From Deltaproteobacteria bacterium (GTDB lineage Bacteria; Myxococcota_A; Polyangia; Haliangiales; JADYYK01): a DNA stretch of 38,638 nt. The stretch is taken from assembly GCA_020853705.1 (NCBI GenBank), contig JADYYK010000160.1:1-38638 (forward strand), in the 5' to 3' direction. Of this stretch, positions 16,815 to 23,305 are shown piece by piece; position 1 is the first letter of the stretch; every line of letters starts with the position of its first letter. The position numbers were made by a program, and so were the translations under genes. Below the pieces are notes generated by a model. It was not told the origin of the DNA. It saw only the letters and a list, made by a program, of their open reading frames with translations, and ran no database searches.

Positions 16815-19132
16815 TGCGCGCGCACGGGCCTCAGTTCGGCGACTACACCGTGGTGCAGCGGCTCGGCGCCGGCGCCATGGCCGAGGTCTATCTGTGCCAG
16901 CTCGACTTCGACGAGCAGGTCGTGGTGCGCCAGCTGCGCCCCGAGCTGCTGCCGGATCCGACCCTGGTCGAGCTGTTCCTCGACGAGGCGCGCACCGCGG
17001 GGCGCCTGGAGCATCCCCACATCGTCGCGGTGCAGGAGATCGCCTGGTCCGCGGGCAGCCCCTACGTGGTCATGGAGTACGTCCGCGGTCCGACCCTGGC
17101 GCGCATCATCCGCGCCATCGCGGGCCACAAGCCGCGCTACTACGGCGAGCTGGCGCAGGTGATGACCGCCATCGCGCGCGGGCTGCACCACGCGCACACG
17201 CTGCACGGCGCCGACGGTGAGCCGCTCGGCCTGGTGCACGGCGAGGTCAGCATCAAGAGCATCGTGGTCACCGACGCCGGGGTGCCCAAGCTGCTCGACT
17301 TCGGCGTGGCGCGCGCGCGGGCGCAGGTCGCGGGCGGCGTCAGCCCGGCCAGCGCGGCCTATCTGGCGCCCGAGCAGCTGGCGGTCTCGGCGGTGGACCA
17401 TCGCGCCGACGTGTTCGCCATGGGCGCCTGCCTGTACCACGCCACCACCGGCGTGCCCCCGTTCGCGGCCGGCGATGACAGCCCGACCCGGCGCGCGCTG
17501 CGCCGCCCGGGCGAGATGGTGGCCGACTACCCGCGCGAGCTGGAGCGCATCATCCAGGCCGCCATGGAGCCCGACCCCGAGCGCCGTCTGCCCAGCGCCG
17601 AGGCGCTGGCCGACGCGCTGGAGCAGTTCGCCGCGCTGCCCGAGATCGCGAAGGCGACGCGGCGGCTGCCCGACTTCCTGGGTCGCCTGCTGCTCGACAT
17701 CGAGGAGCCAGTGACGTTCGGCTCGGATGATGGCTATGTGGGCTCGCTGGTCGCGCGCCTGGCGGCGCCGGTCTCGGCGGCCGCGAGCCTGGCTGCGCCG
17801 CGCCAGGTCACGCCGCTGCCGACCCAGATCGGGGCGGCCACCGCGCCGGCGCGAGCGCCGGAGCAGGCGCTGGAGGCGCCGCGACCGCGGCGGCCGGGGC
17901 GGGTGCTGCTGATCGCGGGGCTGGCGGCCAGCGTGATGTTCTCGGCGGTGTTGCTGGTGTATCTGGTGAAGCGGCCGGGGCATGCGCCGGGGGCGACGGA
18001 GACGGAGACGGAGACAGGCGACAGGCGACAGGCGACAGGCGACAGGCGACAGGGGACAGGGGACGGGCGACAGGGGACGGGCGACAGGGGAGAGGGGACC
18101 GGAACCGGAACAGGAACGGGGACCGGAACGGGAACGGGAACGGGAACGGGCGCGGACGAGTCGGCCGGAACGGTGGCGGGCTCCACGGCGGCTGGTTCCG
18201 CGCCGTCGCCCTCCTCGGCCGTCGTGGCGCCGCCGCCGGGCGCTGCCGCGCCGTCGGCACCGATCGCGCTGGCGGCGCCGGTGCCGGTCGCGCCCGCGGC
18301 CCCGCGCAGTGCGCGCCTCTCGGTGGCCTCGGCCATCCCGGGCACCATCGTCTTTCTCGATGGCAACCGCCTGGGTCGTGCCCCCATCCGTCGGCACCCG
18401 GTGACCCCGGGCAACCACGTCATCGAGTTCCGCCGCGACGGCTTCGCCGCCGACAGGCGCAGCATCTCCCTCAGCGCCAACCGCGAGACCACGCTGCAGG
18501 CGCGCCTGCAACGCGCCCCCGCCGCCAGCGCAGCGGCCAGCGCCGCCCCCGCCGCGGCCGCCAGCCCTGCGGCCGCGCCGTCGCCTCGCGGCTCACCCAG
18601 CGCCGAGCCGTCGCCCTCGGCCAGCAGCGCCGCGGGGCCGTCGGCCATCCCCGACGAGCCGTCGCCGCGCGGCTCGGCCGCGCCCGCGCCATCGCCGTCG
18701 CCATCCGCGACCACGCCGCCGCCAGCCTCGTCGTCGCCCAGCCCGAGCGCAAGCGCCCCGCGCGCCACCGCTTCACCGTCACCGAGCGCGGCCGCGAGCG
18801 CCAGCCCGTCGCCGTCCGCGCCGCCCGCCATTCGCAAGGTCGCGGTGCCCACACCGCTGCGGCTCCCCGCCAGCTATGGCGTGCGCAGCGCAGCCGAGCT
18901 CGACAAGATGCTGGCCATGGTCGAGCGCGAGGCGGTCATGGTCGGCAAGGCGCCGGCGTCGATCGTCAAGGGGGTCACCCGCGGCCTGGGCCAGAAGCTG
19001 CGCGGCGAGCTCGCGCCCGGCATCCCGCTCGAGATCCGCCCCGCCGATCTGTACGCTCTCATCGTGCGCGCCGCCCTGCAGGGCTACTCCGCGAGCGCCA
19101 TCAAGCGCGAGCTCGAGCGCACCGCGCACTGA
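16814..19132 (+). CDS. Membrane-anchored pseudokinase (STPK-like) with PEGA domain
   Basis: Protein of 772 aa. Residues 8-275 form a eukaryotic-like protein kinase fold: Gly loop LGAGAMAEVYL (17-27), alpha-C Glu58, DFG at 162-164 and SAAYLAPEQL. Key catalytic residues are missing: the VAIK Lys is Arg39 (VVVRQL), the HRD Asp is Glu144 (HGEVSIKS), and the loop Asn is Ser149. One membrane helix follows (about 362-385), then a repeat-coded Thr/Gly/Asp/Arg segment (400-450), a PEGA domain (about 498-555), a long Ser/Pro/Ala linker, and a conserved helical C-terminus (RSAAELDKMLAMVEREAVM onwards). It is probably a sensor or scaffold that signals without phosphotransfer and reads the envelope through PEGA. 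The start overlaps the barrel cytochrome's stop by one base; last gene of the operon. Confidence 0.85.
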   Translation: MRAHGPQFGDYTVVQRLGAGAMAEVYLCQLDFDEQVVVRQLRPELLPDPTLVELFLDEARTAGRLEHPHIVAVQEIAWSAGSPYVVMEYVRGPTLARIIRAIAGHKPRYYGELAQVMTAIARGLHHAHTLHGADGEPLGLVHGEVSIKSIVVTDAGVPKLLDFGVARARAQVAGGVSPASAAYLAPEQLAVSAVDHRADVFAMGACLYHATTGVPPFAAGDDSPTRRALRRPGEMVADYPRELERIIQAAMEPDPERRLPSAEALADALEQFAALPEIAKATRRLPDFLGRLLLDIEEPVTFGSDDGYVGSLVARLAAPVSAAASLAAPRQVTPLPTQIGAATAPARAPEQALEAPRPRRPGRVLLIAGLAASVMFSAVLLVYLVKRPGHAPGATETETETGDRRQATGDRRQGTGDGRQGTGDRGEGTGTGTGTGTGTGTGTGTGADESAGTVAGSTAAGSAPSPSSAVVAPPPGAAAPSAPIALAAPVPVAPAAPRSARLSVASAIPGTIVFLDGNRLGRAPIRRHPVTPGNHVIEFRRDGFAADRRSISLSANRETTLQARLQRAPAASAAASAAPAAAASPAAAPSPRGSPSAEPSPSASSAAGPSAIPDEPSPRGSAAPAPSPSPSATTPPPASSSPSPSASAPRATASPSPSAAASASPSPSAPPAIRKVAVPTPLRLPASYGVRSAAELDKMLAMVEREAVMVGKAPASIVKGVTRGLGQKLRGELAPGIPLEIRPADLYALIVRAALQGYSASAIKRELERTAH
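18013..18096 (+). repeat. Heptanucleotide tandem repeat (GACAGGC) within the pseudokinase gene
   Basis: Twelve 7-bp units, the first five identical GACAGGC, then GACAGGG, GACGGGC and a final GAGAGGG. As 7 is not a multiple of 3, the protein shows a 7-residue period (GDRRQAT). Gain or loss of units would shift the frame before the PEGA domain. The region lies directly outside the membrane helix. Confidence 0.85.
18097..18152 (+). repeat. Hexanucleotide repeat (GGAACC/GGAACG) coding (TG)n
   Basis: About nine imperfect 6-bp units (GGAACC, GGAACA, GGAACG, GGGACC) code for alternating Thr-Gly. Being in frame, change in copy number would alter linker length only. Confidence 0.75.
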
Positions 19133-19204
19133 GGCCAGCTCACCACCCCGCGAACCAAAGCTCGCTCGGGCTGACACCGTCATGGCGTCGTCACGCAGCC
19201 CGGG

Positions 19205-19210
19205 TATCCT
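19205..19210 (+). promoter_or_regulatory. -10-like TATCCT, 11 nt before ATG 19222
   Basis: TATCCT is followed by eleven bases and ATG 19222, with no SD. Predicts a leader of only about 4-5 nt. Confidence 0.4.
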
Positions 19211-19221
19211 CCCGCCGTCCG

Positions 19222-20124
19222 ATGAGCCCCTGGCTGCTGGCCTCCACGCTGCTCGTCCTGCTGGTCGTGGCCGCCGCGACCGCGTGGCTGCTGCGTCGCC
19301 TGCACGCCGCCACCCGTCCGCCCTGGCAGCCACGCCCGCTGCCGGCGCGCGCGCTGGTGCTGGTGCACGGCGTGTGCGGCTTCGAGGAGCTGCGCTTCCT
19401 GGGCTTCAGGCGCGCCTACTTCGCGGGGATCGCGCCGCACCTCGAGGCGCTGGGCATCCCGGTCCACCAGGCCCGGCTGCCGCCGCTGGGCTCGGTGCCC
19501 GAGCGCGCCGCCGCGCTGGCCAGCTTCATCCGCAGCGTGGCGCCAGGCGCCGCGCGGGTCGACGTCATCGCGCACAGCATGGGCGGCCTCGACGTGCGCT
19601 ACGCCATCGCGCGTCTCGGGCTGGGTGACAAGGTGGCGACGCTGGTCACCATCGGCACCCCGCACCACGGCACGCCGCTGGCGGAGCTCGGCCATGTCGG
19701 GCCGGCGCTGACGCTGCGCGCGCTGGGCCAGGCGCTGGGGGTGCCCAGCGACTCGCTGGACTGGCTGACGCCGCGGCGCATGGCCGCGTTCAACCGCGAC
19801 ATCCCCGACGATCCGCGGGTGCGCTACGCCTCGGTCGTGTGTCGCGCCGGCGCCGAGCTGTGGCGCGAGAACCCGCTGCTGCTGGCGACCCACGCCTATG
19901 TGAAGCGTCGCGCCGGCTGCAACGACGGCATCGTGCCGGTGGCGTCACAGCGCTGGGGCGACACCCTGTGCGAGATCGACGCCGATCACTGGGCCCAGAT
20001 CGGCTGGTCGGCCGGGGCGGACGCGCGGCCGCTGTACGAGCGCATCGTGCGCGCCCTGCGGCCCCAGCTGGCGGTCAGTCCTTGGCGGCCCAGCGCGCCA
20101 TCGCCGCGATGTTGTCGCGGATGA
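19222..20124 (+). CDS. Membrane-anchored triacylglycerol lipase / alpha-beta hydrolase
   Basis: Esterase or lipase of 300 aa. An N-terminal hydrophobic segment (PWLLASTLLVLLVVAAATAWLL) anchors or exports it. The hydrolase domain starts at ALVLVHGVCGFEEL (oxyanion strand). The nucleophile elbow is AHSMGG with Ser119 (Ala in place of the first Gly of GxSxG, as in Bacillus-type lipases). Asp235 in NDGIVP and His256 in DHWAQIG complete the triad. TIGTPHHGTPLAE is typical of LipA-type triacylglycerol lipases. The last 50 nt overlap the convergent gene at 20075, which explains the odd tail (PWRPSAPSPRCCRG). Confidence 0.9.
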   Translation: MSPWLLASTLLVLLVVAAATAWLLRRLHAATRPPWQPRPLPARALVLVHGVCGFEELRFLGFRRAYFAGIAPHLEALGIPVHQARLPPLGSVPERAAALASFIRSVAPGAARVDVIAHSMGGLDVRYAIARLGLGDKVATLVTIGTPHHGTPLAELGHVGPALTLRALGQALGVPSDSLDWLTPRRMAAFNRDIPDDPRVRYASVVCRAGAELWRENPLLLATHAYVKRRAGCNDGIVPVASQRWGDTLCEIDADHWAQIGWSAGADARPLYERIVRALRPQLAVSPWRPSAPSPRCCRG

Positions 20125-20677
20125 CCTTGGAGGCCGCCACGTCGGCGCCCGCGGTCAGCGCCTTCCACTTGATGAAGCCGACGTCGTCCCGCAGCGGGGC
20201 CGAGCTGAGCGCATACGCGACCACGCCGGGCCCGACCAGCCAGGCTCCGTCGTTGTAGCCGCCGCGGATGGCGGTCTTGCCCGACAGCGCGCTGGTCTCC
20301 TTGTCGAGCATGCGCCAGGCCGCGACCTGGAAGCCGCCCAGCTCACCGATGCGCTCGATGAGCAGCTCCTGGTGCACGTCGCCGAGCAGCGGGATCTTGA
20401 CGCGCTGGTAGAAGCGCACCTGGTTGGGCGGGGGAAAACGGGGGTCGGGGATCGATCGGCTCTCGACCACGTGCGGGATGGGGCCGGTGTAGTGATCGAG
20501 ATCCATCACGCGGCCGAGGAACTTGTCGGGGTTGACGCCGGGGACGGGCAGGATCCCCGTGGCCTCGTCGGTGACCTTGCCGGCGACCGACCAGTGCTTG
20601 AAGACGTAGTCGCTGACGCCGGCGCCGCCGGGGGGGAGCTTGTCGAGCACACGCTTGAGGAACGGGCTGTCCTTCAT
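20075..20677 (-). CDS. SRPBCC/START-like protein of unknown function
   Basis: Soluble protein of 200 aa without signal peptide. The layout resembles an SRPBCC (START-like) ligand-binding fold: a central strand region (HVVESRSIPDPR, NQVRFYQRVKIPLLGD, QELLIERIGELGGFQVAAWRM), a second strand set (AIRGGYNDGAWLVGPGVVAYALSSAP), and a long C-terminal helix (AADVAASKVIRDNIAAMARWA-type). No catalytic motif is evident, and the family assignment is from pattern only. TAGACT lies 6 nt before ATG 20677. The 3' end overlaps the lipase gene by 50 nt on the opposite strand, giving potential antisense transcripts. Confidence 0.6.
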   Translation of the reverse strand: MKDSPFLKRVLDKLPPGGAGVSDYVFKHWSVAGKVTDEATGILPVPGVNPDKFLGRVMDLDHYTGPIPHVVESRSIPDPRFPPPNQVRFYQRVKIPLLGDVHQELLIERIGELGGFQVAAWRMLDKETSALSGKTAIRGGYNDGAWLVGPGVVAYALSSAPLRDDVGFIKWKALTAGADVAASKVIRDNIAAMARWAAKD

Positions 20678-20683
20678 GCGCGC

Positions 20684-20689
20684 AGTCTA
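20684..20689 (-). promoter_or_regulatory. -10-like TAGACT, 6 nt before ATG 20677
   Basis: The minus strand reads TAGACT, six bases, ATG, with no SD. Same hexamer and spacing as at 10831 and 28611. Confidence 0.55.
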
Positions 20690-20736
20690 CCCCGGCGGCG
20701 TCGGTGCGGAGGTCCGATCCGTGGTTCGCCTGAGGG

Positions 20737-21501
20737 CTATTCGGTCGCGGTCTCGACCGGGGTGGCCTCGGGCATCGGCACGCCGGCGGCGCAGCGCGCG
20801 GCGATGGGCTCGCACAGGGTGGCGTCGGGCGCGCAGGCCTGGCAGCGCGCCAGGTGCTCGGCGCAGCGCGCCGCGAAGTTGGCGGCGATGGCGGCGTGCA
20901 CGCACTCGTGCGCGGTGTCCAGGCAGGCCGCCTCATCGGCGCCCTCGGCCGCGAGGCAGGTGGTCAAGGCGTCGCGGCAGGCGCGGCCGGCCGGGCCACC
21001 GAAGCCGCAGTGGCGCGGCGGGCGCGGCGGGAGCACGCCACCGTCACCGCCGCTCGCGACACCATCGGGCGGCGGGGGCAGATCGCCAGGCGGCGGGCCG
21101 TCGGGGCGCTCGCCGGGAGGCGGCGCGCCAGGAGGCGGCGGGGGCAGGTCGCCCGGGGGCGGACCCTCGGGACGCTCACCGCGCGGGCCACCCGGGGGCG
21201 GGCCGCACATGTCCGCCCCGGCCGGCGGCGCGGGGCGATCGGGGCGATCAGGCAGGCAGGCGTCCAGCGTGGTCTTGCACGCCAGGCGGCCGTCGGCGTC
21301 CGCGGCGGCGTCGACGCAGGCGCGGAACTCGCCGAAGCAGGTCGCGGCCTGCGCGTGATCAGCTGTCGAATCGGTGACCATCGCCTGGATGTCGCTGGTC
21401 GCCGCTGTGGTGGAGCTCCCCGTCTCGGAGTCCGTGCAGCCGACCAGCAATCCCCCCATCGTGATCAAGGCACCAGCGATCATCCAGGCGTGTCTACTCA
21501 T
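20737..21501 (-). CDS. Cys-rich lipoprotein with Pro/Gly-rich spacer
   Basis: Lipoprotein of 254 aa. Signal MSRHAWMIAGALITMGGLLVGC with lipobox LVGC (Cys22). The mature protein has two Cys-rich helical blocks, CFGEFRACVDAAADADGRLACKTTLDAC and CRDALTTCLAAEGADEAACLDTAHEC... to CEPIAARC, in which Cys recur every 8-14 residues and probably form helix-hairpin disulphides. The blocks are separated by about 80 residues of repeated PPPGERPDGPPPGDLPPPP-type sequence. Function unknown. An SD (GGAGGA) lies 5-7 nt before ATG 21501 but is buried in a 9-bp inverted repeat (21508-21544), so translation may be controlled. The long ORF upstream of this ATG is a shadow of the kinase gene. Confidence 0.78.
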   Translation of the reverse strand: MSRHAWMIAGALITMGGLLVGCTDSETGSSTTAATSDIQAMVTDSTADHAQAATCFGEFRACVDAAADADGRLACKTTLDACLPDRPDRPAPPAGADMCGPPPGGPRGERPEGPPPGDLPPPPPGAPPPGERPDGPPPGDLPPPPDGVASGGDGGVLPPRPPRHCGFGGPAGRACRDALTTCLAAEGADEAACLDTAHECVHAAIAANFAARCAEHLARCQACAPDATLCEPIAARCAAGVPMPEATPVETATE

Positions 21502-21507
21502 GATGTT

Positions 21508-21544
21508 CCTCCGTCGTGTGAGTGGCGTGCAGCAGCGACGGAGG
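21508..21544 (-). promoter_or_regulatory. RBS-sequestering hairpin in the leader of gene 21501
   Basis: CCTCCGTCG (21508-21516) and CGACGGAGG (21536-21544) are perfect 9-bp inverted arms with a 19-nt loop. On the minus-strand mRNA the 3' arm (CGACGGAGG) holds the SD of the Cys-rich lipoprotein gene, so folding would hide the ribosome site. Two further short inverted repeats lie upstream in the leader: a GGGTT/AACCC hairpin at 21578-21589, and CCCGAGG/CCCCGGG around a CATG centre at 21557-21578. Confidence 0.6.
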
Positions 21545-21593
21545 CCTGTAGAGCAAGCCCGGGGCCATGACCTCGGGGGTTGAAACCCACGGG

Positions 21594-21599
21594 AATATA
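21594..21599 (-). promoter_or_regulatory. -10-like TATATT for the lipoprotein leader
   Basis: TATATT on the minus strand, the most AT-rich point of the gap, would give a leader of about 85 nt before ATG 21501, containing the three inverted repeats. No convincing -35 is visible. Confidence 0.35.
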
Positions 21600-21641
21600 C
21601 GCTGTTTTCGCGGCTGCCTGGCGCGCGGCGAGGGAGCCCGT

Positions 21642-21666
21642 TGCGCACTGTCCGCGAACTGCGCAG
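21642..21666. repeat. 25-nt repeat TGCGCACTGTCC/TGCGCAG, copy 1
   Basis: TGCGCACTGTCC, six variable bases (GCGAAC), TGCGCAG. The ends can pair as TGCGCA/TGCGCA. It lies 7 nt beyond the 3' end of the kinase gene (stop at 21674). An equal-length copy is at 28358-28382. Possible terminator or dispersed repeat. Confidence 0.5.
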
Positions 21667-21673
21667 TCGAGAC

Positions 21674-23281
21674 TCAGTCGAAGGTGAACTCGAGCGTGCG
21701 TGGCGGGCCGGGCAGCACGCGCAGCCTCCTGGCCTGCTTGTCGTCGAGACGGCGGACCTCGATGTGATGCTCGCCAGCGGGGAGCGTGAGCGTGTGATGG
21801 CGGCCGTCCTGGCCGCGCGGCTTGCCGTCGACGTAGGGGACGCACCACGGCGTGCACTTGATGATGAGGGTGGCGAGCTCGGGCGGCGGCTTCGGGGAGC
21901 GTGAAGGGGAGGGCGAGGCGGTGGAGGGGCTCGGACTCGGGACCGTGCTCGGACTCGCACCCATGCTCGGACTCGCACTCGGGCTCGCGGTCGGGCTCGC
22001 AATCGCACTCGGACTCGTATTCGCACTCGGACTCGTACTCGGACTCGTGCTCGGACTCGCACTCGTACTCGGACTCGTGCTCGGACTCGCACTCGTGCTC
22101 GGACTCGCACTCGGACTCGTGCTCGTGCTCGTCGCGCGCGCGCCCGACAGCGACGAGCGGACCGCCAGGCCGCCGACCGCGAGCGCGATCACCGCCACCG
22201 CGCCGCCCAGGAGCCAGGGCAACCGTCTGGTCCGGGCCGCGATCGCGGAGCCCTCGGGAGCCAGCACGTCCTCGACGAATGACTTGCCCTCGTGGCCGCG
22301 AAAATAGGTCTCGGCCGCGGTCTGGCCTCCGCGCAGGTCGAGGGTCCGGGGCTGGCCGGGCAGGGTGGCGTCGAGGCCGCTGACGGCGGGCTTGGCCGCG
22401 GCTGGCTCGTCGAGCGGTGGCGCCAGGGCGCCGACCAGGCGGGCCAGCTCGCGCACCGAGGCCTCGCGACCCTGGCCCAGCGTGGCGGCCTCGGCCTCCA
22501 GTGCGGCCAGCATGTCATCGGCGCCGGGCCAGCGCTCGGCGGCGGCGCTGCGCGTGGCGCGCGCGATGACGGCGGCCATCGGGCCGGTGACCTCGGGCGG
22601 CGCCCCGCTGCGCGCCATCGCCAGGGTGGCCTCGCTTCCAGCGACGTCGCGCGGGCGGGCGCCCAGCAGCTGCTCGGCCAGCACCAGCCCGAGCGAGAAC
22701 AGATCGCCGCGCGCATCGACGCGCTCGCCGCGCGCCTGCTCGGGCGCCATGTAGGCCGGGGTGCCGATCACGGCGGCCGCGCCGTCGCCGTCGCGGGTGG
22801 CCTGGACCAGGCCGAAGTCCGACAGCTTGACCTCGCCGTCGACCGACAGCAGCACGTTGCGGGGCGACACGTCGCGATGCACCAGGCCGCGCCGGTGCAC
22901 ATAGCCGAGGCCGCGGCACAGCTCGATGCCGATGTACGCCACCAGCGCGGGCGACAGCTTGCGCCCGGCGGCGCGCTCGGAGGCCAGCAGGGTGCCGAGG
23001 TCGACGCCGCGCACGTGCTCCATGGCGATGAAGTAGTCGTTGCCGACCCGCCCGAAGTCGAACACCGAGACCAGGTTGCCGTGCGACAGCGAGACGTGGG
23101 TGCGCGCCTCCTCGAAGAACATGCGCAGCAGGCGGCGGTCGTCGCTCAGGCGCGGCAGCACGCGCTTGATGACCAGGCGCTTCTCGAAGCCCTCGGGCCC
23201 CGAGTAGCGGGCCAGGAACACCTCGGCCATGCCGCCCTTGCCCAGCGGGCGCAGCAGCTCGTAGCGGCCGAAGCGGCTCAC
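21674..23281 (-). CDS. Ser/Thr protein kinase with membrane helix and PEGA-like C-terminus
   Basis: Kinase of 535 aa with all catalytic elements: Gly loop LGKGGMAEVFL (13-23), VAIK-type Lys39 (LVIKRV), HRDVSPRN near residue 135, DFG in LSDFGLVQ and GTPAYMAPEQARG in the activation segment. A juxtamembrane segment (about 255-340) precedes one helix (LPWLLGGAVAVIALAVGGLAV). Outside lies an 80-residue Ser/Pro/Thr/Ala linker coded by 6/18-bp repeats, then a PEGA-like beta domain (LATLIIKCTPWCVPYVDGKPRGQ... HIEVRRL) with a CTPWC pair. The start GTG 23281 is chosen because the kinase fold begins there and TATCAT lies 6 nt upstream; the frame is open further upstream but runs into the divergent gene. 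It is likely to phosphorylate cytoplasmic targets on envelope cues. Divergent from its probable partner at 23306. Confidence 0.93.
   Translation of the reverse strand: MSRFGRYELLRPLGKGGMAEVFLARYSGPEGFEKRLVIKRVLPRLSDDRRLLRMFFEEARTHVSLSHGNLVSVFDFGRVGNDYFIAMEHVRGVDLGTLLASERAAGRKLSPALVAYIGIELCRGLGYVHRRGLVHRDVSPRNVLLSVDGEVKLSDFGLVQATRDGDGAAAVIGTPAYMAPEQARGERVDARGDLFSLGLVLAEQLLGARPRDVAGSEATLAMARSGAPPEVTGPMAAVIARATRSAAAERWPGADDMLAALEAEAATLGQGREASVRELARLVGALAPPLDEPAAAKPAVSGLDATLPGQPRTLDLRGGQTAAETYFRGHEGKSFVEDVLAPEGSAIAARTRRLPWLLGGAVAVIALAVGGLAVRSSLSGARATSTSTSPSASPSTSASPSTSPSTSASPSTSPSTSPSANTSPSAIASPTASPSASPSMGASPSTVPSPSPSTASPSPSRSPKPPPELATLIIKCTPWCVPYVDGKPRGQDGRHHTLTLPAGEHHIEVRRLDDKQARRLRVLPGPPRTLEFTFD
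21950..22130 (-). repeat. Ser/Thr/Pro linker repeats in the kinase gene
   Basis: 6-bp units (ACGAGC, CCGAGT, GCGAGT in the minus sense) code for (T/P/A)S runs. They match, in opposite orientation, the repeats at 23367-23465 in the divergent gene, forming a 1.3-kb-spaced inverted repeat. Confidence 0.8.
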
Positions 23282-23287
23282 GAGCCG

Positions 23288-23297
23288 ATGATACAAT
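23288..23297. promoter_or_regulatory. Overlapping divergent -10 boxes TATCAT (-) and TACAAT (+)
   Basis: The minus strand reads TATCAT, six bases, GTG 23281; the plus strand reads TACAAT (23292-23297), eight bases, GTG 23306. The two hexamers share positions 23292-23293. The start codons are only 24 nt apart, so both mRNAs should be leaderless and the two promoters should compete for RNA polymerase. Confidence 0.6.
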
Positions 23298-23305
23298 GCC
23301 GCTCC

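Noticed and set aside
18013..18152. Possible CRISPR array because of dense short repeats
   Set aside because: Units are 6-7 bp with no unique spacers, and they lie inside a protein-coding frame.
21950..22130. Possible origin or iteron region from repeated CTCGGACTCG units
   Set aside because: In-frame codons for a Ser/Thr/Pro linker; no AT-rich segment or DnaA-type boxes nearby.
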